In this document: positions 52,626-58,449 of the stretch, piece after piece
Numbering within the stretch: position 1 is the stretch's first letter
Layout of the letters: every line of letters starts with the position of its first letter
NCBI GenBank assembly: GCA_009781675.1
Contig: WQVG01000005.1
Location: 1-58,449 of the forward strand
Reading direction: 5' to 3'
DNA from: Candidatus Bathycorpusculum acetigenes
GTDB taxonomy: Archaea; Thermoproteota; Bathyarchaeia; Bathyarchaeales; Bathycorpusculaceae
DNA length: 58,449 bases
Made by a program: the position numbers and the translations under genes
The notes under the pieces: generated by a model
Told to the model about the DNA's origin: nothing
What the model saw: the letters and a program-made list of their open reading frames with translations, nothing else
The model's database searches: none

Positions 52626-54575
52626 ATGATTGCCCAAAATCCCTTCGAGTTGTTCCGCCAAGAATGCCAAACCGTATTAACAGATGTTATAACAAAAACT
52701 CTTCCCGAAATCACACTACCCCCTATCAGCCTCAAAAAAACCCCAAACCTCGATTATGGTCAACTAGCAACATCGTTATGTTTTGAGTTAGCCAAAAAAC
52801 TAAACCAGAAACCACCCGCCTTAGCCGAGCATCTAGTTGCATCAATTGACAAATCCAAATTTAACCTCATCGACAAGGTTGTATCTGCAGGCGGCGGATA
52901 CATAAATTTCCATGTAAACTTTACCAAGTTTAGCGCACTCACTCTACAATCCATCAAAGAATTAAACAACCAATACGGCTCTGTAAAAACCGATACTCCC
53001 CAAAAAATCATCGTGGAACACACAAGTGTCAACCCCCTACATTCAATCCATATCGGGCAGGCCCGCAACCCCATGCTGGGTGACGCTTTAGCCCGTATCC
53101 TCCAATACAGAGGCCACCAAGTTTCCCGGCACTACTATATCGATGATGTTGGACGCCAATCATCTGTTGTAGCATATGGTTATTTGAAACTAGGCAGGCC
53201 TAAACCCACTGAGAAACCCGACTTATTTGTAGGCAAAATCTATACCGTAACCTCATGTATCGTCGAAATCAACCGCCTCAAGCAAGCCCGAGATAAAGCT
53301 AATGCGTTACATAATGCCGACGACTTAGTCAAAGCAAACAAAGAACTCGACGAATGGATATCCATTGCCGCCGAACTCAAAGAGAAATACCCCGTACTCT
53401 TTGAAATGTTGGTAACAAAAATCAACGCGGATGAAAATCCCGAAGAAGAAATCAACCGTCTCAACCGGGCATATGAGGACGGGCAACAAGCGGCAAAGGA
53501 ACTTATCCGCGAAGTCAGTGATCTCTGCCTTGATGGCTTTCGAGCCACCATGAACCGCGTTAGCGTTACCTACGATTCGTGGGATTGGGAGAGCGACTTT
53601 GTGTGGACCCCCCAAGTCAGCGAAGTCATGGCTAAACTTAAGACAACCCCGTTTATCTTCAACGAGAAAGGGGTGTTGCAGTTTAACGCCGACCAAGTCA
53701 CCCAAGTACTTGACCTCAAAGACAAACTTGGATTGAGCCCAAACAACGAAATTCCCCCCCTCACCCTTGTCCGCGCGGATGGTACCACACTCTACACAAC
53801 CCGCGACATAGCCTACACCATCTGGAAATTCCAACACGCCGACAAAGTCATAAACGTCATCGGTATGGAACAATCACTAGCACAACTCCAGCTTAAACTC
53901 GCTCTCTATGCCATGAACTATGGTAGAGAAGCCGAGAACTTGATACACTTTGCCTACAATCTTGTCACGTTGCCCGGTTACAAGATGAGTAGCCGCCGCG
54001 GCCGCTACATCACATTTGACGAAGTACTCGACGAAGCCGTCAAACGTGCATACGAAGAAGTCTCCAAACGCTCGCCTATGCTAAGCGAAGAAGAAAAACA
54101 TAGCATCGCCGACTTTGTAGGCCTAGGTGCTGTTCGATATGCACTTGTCGATGTGGACCCCGGCAAACCCGTCATATTCACCTGGGAACGAGTACTTAAT
54201 TTCGAAACCAACAGCGCCCCATATGTACAATACACCCATGCCCGAGCCAGCAGTATCCTACGGAAAGCCACAATTGAACCCCAAACAACCTCCTTTGAAT
54301 TACTCTCAGAACGGCTAGAAAAGGAACTAGTTTTAGTTCTAGCAGGGTTTCCCGACATGTTTATCGAAGCCACCGAATACCTCAAACCCAACCTGATAGC
54401 CGACTATACCAATAGCCTAGCCGATAAATTCAACACCTTCTACAACGCCTATCCCGTGCTCAAAGCCGACTCACAGTACCTCATAGAAGCCCGTTTGGCA
54501 CTGGTGAAAGCAATCCAAACGGTCCTAAAAAACGCACTAAACCTCATAGGTGTGGTTGCGCCAGAAAAGATGTAA
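52626..54575 (+). CDS. argS: Arginyl-tRNA synthetase
   Basis: A 649-residue class I synthetase starting at ATG 52626. The HIGH motif is HSIHIGQARN, and the KMSKS counterpart is YKMSSRRGR. The N-terminal additional domain (about 1-100) recognises tRNA-Arg D-loop features. An insertion rich in charged helices lies at about 195-300 between the Rossmann halves. The C-terminal helical anticodon-binding domain ends VAPEKM. It stands alone. About 240 bp upstream contain no other gene. Confidence 0.97.
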   Translation: MIAQNPFELFRQECQTVLTDVITKTLPEITLPPISLKKTPNLDYGQLATSLCFELAKKLNQKPPALAEHLVASIDKSKFNLIDKVVSAGGGYINFHVNFTKFSALTLQSIKELNNQYGSVKTDTPQKIIVEHTSVNPLHSIHIGQARNPMLGDALARILQYRGHQVSRHYYIDDVGRQSSVVAYGYLKLGRPKPTEKPDLFVGKIYTVTSCIVEINRLKQARDKANALHNADDLVKANKELDEWISIAAELKEKYPVLFEMLVTKINADENPEEEINRLNRAYEDGQQAAKELIREVSDLCLDGFRATMNRVSVTYDSWDWESDFVWTPQVSEVMAKLKTTPFIFNEKGVLQFNADQVTQVLDLKDKLGLSPNNEIPPLTLVRADGTTLYTTRDIAYTIWKFQHADKVINVIGMEQSLAQLQLKLALYAMNYGREAENLIHFAYNLVTLPGYKMSSRRGRYITFDEVLDEAVKRAYEEVSKRSPMLSEEEKHSIADFVGLGAVRYALVDVDPGKPVIFTWERVLNFETNSAPYVQYTHARASSILRKATIEPQTTSFELLSERLEKELVLVLAGFPDMFIEATEYLKPNLIADYTNSLADKFNTFYNAYPVLKADSQYLIEARLALVKAIQTVLKNALNLIGVVAPEKM

Positions 54576-54815
54576 CAAGCAAACATCTACCATTTGTTCA
54601 CCCTTTGGATACTGCAGAAAAAGGCGGCGTATGGTGATTATATTCAAAACACTATCTCGCCAAGCCAGAGATCCCTTTCTAATTTGCGAGTAAGCATTTA
54701 GGCATTTCTCGCTTGTAAAAAACAAGCCTTGGAACTTGTTTACTGTTTCCCGTAAAGCCTTTAAATGGGCTGGGTGATTCTATATCTCCGCATGCCTCAG
54801 ATGGAGCAGAATCTA

Positions 54816-54900
54816 GCGGAGGTCGCCCAGCATGGTCAAAGGCGTAAGACTGAGGCTCTTATCCCGCAGGGGTTCGTGGGTTCAAATCCCACCCTCCGCA
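54816..54900 (+). tRNA. tRNA-Leu (anticodon GAG)
   Basis: The acceptor stem is GCGGAGG/CCTCCGC with discriminator A at 54900. The anticodon stem is TAAGA/TCTTA with loop CTGAGGC (anticodon GAG). A long variable arm, about 14 nt, marks a type II tRNA, and the T stem is GTGGG/CCCAC. No intron is present and CCA is not encoded. A TATA box CTTTAAAT at about 54759-54766 fits a start near 54786 with a 30-nt leader. Confidence 0.95.
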
Positions 54901-54939
54901 CTTTTGTCCCCTGTTCGCGATTGGGGGTGTATTCGCTCC

Positions 54940-54945
54940 TTTTTT
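54940..54945 (+). terminator. T-tract terminator after tRNA-Leu
   Basis: A run of six T residues about 40 bp after the tRNA is the usual form of an archaeal intrinsic terminator. No strong hairpin precedes it. Confidence 0.35.
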
Positions 54946-55426
54946 CATAATTAAGGTTTTAAAAAGTGTTATTTGTTTTGCTATTGTTCTAGATTTACTT
55001 TGTCGTTTAAAGCGCTGGATAACCTCATTGAATGGACTTGTGGTTTGGTGTTGTAGCGAATGTGGACTCGAGGAGATGTTTTAGCATTGAACAATGGATA
55101 GCTAGTGCTAAATCGTAAAATGTGTGTAGAATTCCTACTACACGAACCACCTGATTACAGGCGAATACTCTTTTTATAAAACGCAAATGTTTTATGATCA
55201 AATCATCACAAAAATCACAACACTAACCCTTTCTCACACCAACACCCAGCACACCAATCTATTTTGCAGACAGAACCAAACAACTACAGTTCTCCAGAAA
55301 TCCAAAAAATCTAAAACCGCTAAAATAAAAAATGCGATATCACCTTAACAAGGTCACAGTTAAGCAGTTTACTCTTCAACACACCACTGCGACAATAAGT
55401 AATATTTTCTAAAACAAACATCATCT
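54946..55426. other. Long gene-free interval
   Basis: About 480 bp with no convincing gene. It holds a 7-bp inverted repeat TTTAGCA/TGCTAAA (55080-55086 and 55106-55112) enclosing a smaller CATTG-AA-CAATG repeat. An imperfect palindrome surrounds GTAGAATTCCTAC near 55130, and a TATA-like TTTTTATAAA lies at 55171-55180. A 53-codon frame (55187-55348) starts too close to that box and has a Thr/Lys/Gln-biased, non-protein-like composition. A small RNA or regulatory region is possible but unproven. Confidence 0.4.
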
Positions 55427-55465
55427 GTTCTAAAGTTAGAACACTTTAAGTAAAAAGTGTTCTAA
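55427..55465 (+). promoter_or_regulatory. Overlapping palindromic operators upstream of the exported-protein gene
   Basis: GTTCTAA-AG-TTAGAAC (55427-55442) is a perfect 7-bp inverted repeat. Its right arm also begins a perfect 12-bp inverted repeat, TTAGAACACTTT-aagtaa-AAAGTGTTCTAA (55436-55465). The motif TTCTAA thus appears three times in alternating orientation, ending about 10 bp before the TATA box ATTATATATTG near 55474. The pattern is typical of cooperative dimer binding sites. The wHTH protein encoded downstream is the obvious candidate regulator, by inference. Confidence 0.6.
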
Positions 55466-55545
55466 ACATCAAATTATATATTGCCCCGAGAATACCAGCC
55501 CGAGGAAAAACAAATGCAAACCGAAAAAACTCGAGGTTATCATTG

Positions 55546-56442
55546 ATGGAAAAACAAATTAAAAATAAAAAAAGAATGTTGCTTTACAGCATATTTGCCA
55601 TAGCAATCGGAATAGCCACAATTCTGCCTCTATCATACCTAACGCTCAGTGTAGCGGGTGAAACTCAAAATACACCGTTCTTTAACCCTACCATGATGTA
55701 TATTACCGCTATCCCACATACTGAAACTCTATATGATGAACCCTATGTAACTACTATCTATCCAAATGGAACAGTTATCCACTCTGAAATCCCTGACACA
55801 GGCAGTATTAACGTATGTATGTGCTACGACATAACACCTGAAGGAGCCAACCTTAAAAATGTGGACGCAAAAATAGAAGTCTATAACTTCCATTTCTACA
55901 CTGATCAGGGCTCAATTCTTAACATGACCCATAGTGTTGCAATTGCTGGAAGTGTACCCGACTCAAACTCACCTAACGGTATCACCAGTGCAATTGCAGA
56001 GTGGAACAGCGACAAGAATACCTATACCTTTGCAGACGGAACAGTATATGACTTCACCAAAACACTCGGCTACGTCGAAGAGAGTGTAGTATGTTATTTT
56101 TCTACTGAAGAGAGCACAGCTACAAGGGGTCATCAAATAATGGGTGGTGGTCCCGTTCTATCTGAATCTAATGGTGAAAAAACAGCACAAGCACTAACCG
56201 ACCTAAGAAACGCCGAAACAATCTATGTCGATGTCACCAGAATACTGCAGGTAACATACAAACATCCAAGCAACCCCAACACGTCATCAGTAATTGCAAC
56301 CACACCCACTAGCAACGATGTCTTGTGCCATATAGAGCTGTCAGAGTTAGATAATATGGGCAGAGCGATATACGAAAACGATCACCGCAACGACCACGAA
56401 AAATTCCTTACTATAGAAGCCCCAATGGCCTTCATACCGTAA
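55546..56442 (+). CDS. Exported protein of unknown function, paired with wHTH regulator
   Basis: A 298-residue protein from ATG 55546, with GAGGT 8 nt before it; TTG 55543 is a possible start. A basic N-terminus (KNKKR) and one hydrophobic segment (about 11-35) form a signal peptide or anchor. The outer part is beta-rich (TTIYPNGTVIHSE, VDAKIEVYNFHFY, DVTRILQVTYKHP) with no recognised enzymatic motif. Palindromic operators and a TATA box sit directly upstream, and a membrane-bound wHTH gene follows 38 bp after the stop. It may be a sensor or envelope stress protein. Confidence 0.65.
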   Translation: MEKQIKNKKRMLLYSIFAIAIGIATILPLSYLTLSVAGETQNTPFFNPTMMYITAIPHTETLYDEPYVTTIYPNGTVIHSEIPDTGSINVCMCYDITPEGANLKNVDAKIEVYNFHFYTDQGSILNMTHSVAIAGSVPDSNSPNGITSAIAEWNSDKNTYTFADGTVYDFTKTLGYVEESVVCYFSTEESTATRGHQIMGGGPVLSESNGEKTAQALTDLRNAETIYVDVTRILQVTYKHPSNPNTSSVIATTPTSNDVLCHIELSELDNMGRAIYENDHRNDHEKFLTIEAPMAFIP

Positions 56443-56480
56443 TACTGTAAACCAACAACCAACAGGAGGAGAATACAGAA

Positions 56481-56933
56481 TTGGCTGGCAACGAATTGGA
56501 AGGCACTGCATTAAGCGTTTATACTTTCATTGCCCGTGCAGATGGGCCAGTGGGAACAAGAGAAATAACTAGGGGCGTAGAACTTAGCAGCACAAGTGTC
56601 GCACACTACCACCTCCAAAAACTTGAAAACCTTGACTTAATAGAGAAAAACAGTAACGGTGACTACATCCCCAAGAAGAAAGCATCTATTGATGGACATG
56701 TGTGGGTCGGCAAAAACCTCCTGCCACAATTAATGCTTTACTCCTTCTTTTTTATAGGTGCCTTTGCTGCAGAAATAAGTACAATACTCCTTAGCTTAAT
56801 TATTAAAAGTATAGTGGTTGAAACAAGTTTCTGGTTTTTAACAGCAATAACCTTGGTAGCCATGTTGCTATTCCTCAAAGAAGGGACAAAACTGCAACGC
56901 AAACTAAGGCCCAAATACACAGACAAGAAGTAA
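56481..56933 (+). CDS. Membrane-anchored winged helix-turn-helix regulator
   Basis: A 150-residue protein from TTG 56481, with AGGAGGAG about 10 nt upstream. Residues 5-65 are an ArsR/MarR-like winged helix (GTREITRGVELSSTSVAHYHLQK, split here by the recognition helix) with a wing ending NGDYIPKKK. Two hydrophobic helices (about 78-100 and 108-130) follow, then a basic tail. The DNA-binding domain is cytosolic and tethered to the membrane. It lies in the same transcript as the exported protein, suggesting a membrane signalling pair that controls its own promoter. Confidence 0.8.
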   Translation: MAGNELEGTALSVYTFIARADGPVGTREITRGVELSSTSVAHYHLQKLENLDLIEKNSNGDYIPKKKASIDGHVWVGKNLLPQLMLYSFFFIGAFAAEISTILLSLIIKSIVVETSFWFLTAITLVAMLLFLKEGTKLQRKLRPKYTDKK

Positions 56934-56951
56934 AAACTATATTTTTTGCTT

Positions 56952-57188
56952 CTATGGAACTACCCATATTTGCTGATTTAAGGGTTGGTGTAGCGTTAAC
57001 GTCATCTCGGTAATTGCAACTATTTCGTCGTTCGCTGTTGAAGATGAGTTGAGGTCGTTAATGGTGTAGTACATTAAGGCAGACACAAAAATTCGGGCCA
57101 ATTCCGGCAAAGAAAGCTGATAACTGTAAACAACGGCAAACTCAATTTCAAAGCGTAAAATCGCTTGAAATCGGCGTCCACCACTCAA
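56952..57188 (-). CDS. Possible small hypothetical protein
   Basis: A 78-residue frame starting at TTG 57188. The translation (FEIEFAVVYSYQLSLPELA, LMYYTINDLNSSS) looks protein-like, with amphipathic strands and helices and no stop-dense bias. AAAAAATAAAG about 25 bp upstream on this strand could be a TATA box giving a leaderless message. It lies divergent from the M28 peptidase gene. I do not recognise the family, and no homologue could be checked. Confidence 0.4.
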   Translation of the reverse strand: MSGGRRFQAILRFEIEFAVVYSYQLSLPELARIFVSALMYYTINDLNSSSTANDEIVAITEMTLTLHQPLNQQIWVVP

Positions 57189-57266
57189 TATATCGGGTGT
57201 TTCGCTTTATTTTTTTAATCAGAGAAGCTTTATACTGCTGTATTATTTTAAAAAAGGGGTGTTTCT

Positions 57267-58340
57267 TTGAGAGATCCTGCGGTTTCATTACAGGGACACA
57301 TGGAGTGGTTCTGTGAAAAAATTGGTGCAAGGCCAACTGGTTCCACTAAAAATAAAGAAGCGGTTGATTACGCTTTTGCCGTGTTGCAAAAATGTGGGTT
57401 TCAGGTACATAAGCAGGAGTTTGACTGTATTGATTGGCTCAACTCTGGTGCATTGCTGTTGGTTGATGATCAGGAGGTGCCAGTGGAGCCCGCGGAATAT
57501 TCGCTTCTCTGCGACGTTAAGGCCGACTTTATCTGTATTGCTACAGTAGCGGCGCTTCAAAAGGCGGAGTTGACCGACAAGATAGCGGTTATCTATGGCG
57601 AATTGTGCAAAGAACCCTTGATGCCAAAAAACTTTGAATTTTATAACCCTGATGAACACAAACAAATCATAGCTTTACTGGAAGAAAAAAATCCCAAGGC
57701 CATCATTGTGGTCAGCCCACATAAAGAACACATCATACAGGATGGAGATTTTAACATCCCCTGCGGTGTGGTATGCGCGGATATGCTGAATACCTTTTTA
57801 CAAAGTACTACTCGGAAAGCGAAACTAACCCTCACCACAAAACGAATCCCAGCAAAAGCTCATAACGTGATCGCCACCTATGGAACTGGACGTGATAAAA
57901 TATGCTTTTCAGCGCACATAGACACAAAGCCAACAACACCTGGCGCTCTTGACAATGCTTCGGGGGTATCTGTTCTGTTGGCCTTAGCAGAATCTCTCAC
58001 CTCCAACGTCTGTTCTTTTCAGATTGATATTGTTTTACTAAATGGTGAAGACTACTATTCCACTCCCGGTGAAATGGCATACCTATCGAGACTCTCGCCG
58101 GAATACCTCTTGGCGGTGAATCTAGACGGCATAGGCTTAAGAGACAGCGCTACGTCCATCTCTTTTTATGCCTGCCCGCCAGAACTTGAGAACCAACTCT
58201 TGGACTATGTAAAAAGAACCCCCGGTATTGAGCAAATCGAACCCTGGCCTATGGGCGACCATATGCTATTTGCTGCTATGGGAATACCAACCGTTGCCAT
58301 AACTGCCCGCAACATATTCAATCTAGTAGTATGTGTTTAG
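57267..58340 (+). CDS. M28 family peptidase, C-terminus apparently truncated
   Basis: A 357-residue zinc peptidase from TTG 57267, with GGGGTG about 5 nt upstream. Ligands and catalytic residues appear in CFSAHIDTKP (His-x-Asp), GALDNASG (Asp), LNGEDYY (Glu), AVNLDGIG (Asp) and MGDHMLFAAMG (His). M28 proteins normally continue beyond the A-I-T strand with an H-T-P-x-D-T-type segment and 20-40 residues. This one stops at NIFNLVVCV. A DUF2080-type gene begins on the other strand only 22 bp after the stop, so insertion of a mobile element probably removed the end. Confidence 0.8.
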   Translation: MRDPAVSLQGHMEWFCEKIGARPTGSTKNKEAVDYAFAVLQKCGFQVHKQEFDCIDWLNSGALLLVDDQEVPVEPAEYSLLCDVKADFICIATVAALQKAELTDKIAVIYGELCKEPLMPKNFEFYNPDEHKQIIALLEEKNPKAIIVVSPHKEHIIQDGDFNIPCGVVCADMLNTFLQSTTRKAKLTLTTKRIPAKAHNVIATYGTGRDKICFSAHIDTKPTTPGALDNASGVSVLLALAESLTSNVCSFQIDIVLLNGEDYYSTPGEMAYLSRLSPEYLLAVNLDGIGLRDSATSISFYACPPELENQLLDYVKRTPGIEQIEPWPMGDHMLFAAMGIPTVAITARNIFNLVVCV

Positions 58341-58362
58341 CTGTTTGTAGATGAAGGGTTTT

Positions 58363-58449
58363 TTATTCTTTGTGTGTCCCCGCCTCTTTGGTTATTATGA
58401 TGTAGACTCTTCTTCCTAGGTAGCGTTTGGGTATGTCTGCTTTAGCAGA
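58363..58449 (-). mobile_element. DUF2080-like transposon-encoded protein (partial)
   Basis: The last 28 codons of a gene entering from the right edge. The translation ADIPKRYLGRRVYIIITKE resembles the C-terminal strand of the DUF2080 transposon-associated proteins, which have a V-P-K-x-x-x-G-K-x-V-x-V-I pattern and often accompany IS200/IS605-type or other archaeal transposase genes. Only the end is visible, so the call is tentative. Confidence 0.5.

Noticed and set aside
54765-54950. A 61-codon frame on the plus strand.
   Set aside because: It runs through tRNA-Leu, whose cloverleaf is complete.
55187-55348. A 53-codon ATG frame downstream of TTTTTATAAA.
   Set aside because: The predicted transcript start lies after the ATG, no ribosome site is present, and the composition is Thr/Lys/Gln-biased low complexity.
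1-58449. rRNA genes, a replication origin (Cdc6/Orc1 with ORB repeats), or a complete prophage or integrative element.
   Set aside because: No rRNA-like sequence, no orc1/cdc6 gene, and no integrase, capsid or terminase gene was seen. Mobile-element genes occur only as fragments at both ends.

Overview
The window is archaeal. It carries RNA polymerase subunits Rpo12 (RpoP), Rpo7 and Spt4, eukaryote-type ribosomal proteins (S6e, S24e, S27ae, S3Ae, S17e), aIF2-gamma, both subunits of clamp loader RFC, a histone, archease, Taw1 and CofD. Start codons include ATG, GTG, TTG and apparently one ATA. TATA boxes lie about 25 nt before many starts, and GGAGG/GGTGA-type ribosome sites are also used. The fused GMP synthetase, the Fae-Hps fusion, the wyosine genes and the histone together suggest a TACK-type archaeon, plausibly Bathyarchaeia. 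That placement is inference from gene content. Both ends of the window fall in transposon-type genes: an IS1-like zinc ribbon on the left and a DUF2080-like protein on the right. This is what is expected when an assembly breaks at multicopy elements.

Layout. 0-5.2 kb: partial IS1-like gene, then a 1,647-residue cell-surface protein. 5.5-12.6 kb: Lrp regulator, guaA, and an amino-sugar nucleotide operon (nucleotidyltransferase, glmM, UDP-sugar dehydrogenase-like, Gfo/Idh/MocA oxidoreductase). 12.6-17.8 kb: tRNA and transcription genes (Trm112, Trm5, Rpo12, Taw1) around a Cys-rich unknown and a second surface protein. 17.8-25.1 kb: small membrane protein, translin homologue, tRNA-binding protein, RFC small and large subunits, Cys-rich unknown, thymidylate kinase, HD phosphohydrolase. 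25.1-28.2 kb: tRNA-Glu, fae-hps, MFS transporter. 28.6-33.8 kb: the conserved archaeal information-processing cluster S6e, aIF2-gamma, PIN protein, Rpo7, Spt4, dephospho-CoA kinase, S24e, S27ae, with a Nudix gene lodged on the opposite strand. 33.8-39.6 kb, all on the minus strand: B12-radical SAM protein, a probable small structured RNA, DUF47 protein, CofD, S3Ae, SerRS. 39.8-44.1 kb: M42 peptidase, archease, adenylate kinase, histone, TatD, S17e and a helical unknown. 44.2-52.4 kb: GT-C-like membrane enzyme, third surface protein, MoaD-like protein with SAM hydrolase, three sugar/glycan genes, polyferredoxin. 52.6-58.4 kb: ArgRS, tRNA-Leu, a 640-bp non-coding stretch ending in palindromic operators, an exported protein with a membrane-bound wHTH regulator, and an M28 peptidase that looks cut off by the right-hand element.

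How genes fit together. Trm5 (m1G37) and Taw1 (next step) form a wyosine module for tRNA-Phe. The sugar operon at 7.8-12.6 kb and the acetyltransferase/glycosyltransferase/dehydrogenase trio at 49.1-51.6 kb look like two parts of a route to acetamido-uronic sugars for surface glycans, which would suit the three large Asn/Thr-rich surface proteins. CofD implies F420 use. Fae-Hps supports pentose synthesis or formaldehyde capture.

Most unusual points: six tandem CXXCH-containing 13-residue repeats in the giant surface protein; a 10-bp-stem small RNA candidate with duplicated promoter-like sequence at 35.33-35.45 kb; overlapping palindromes just upstream of the TATA box of the exported protein/wHTH pair; an apparent ATA start codon for S17e; and a sugar dehydrogenase paralogue that has lost catalytic residues.
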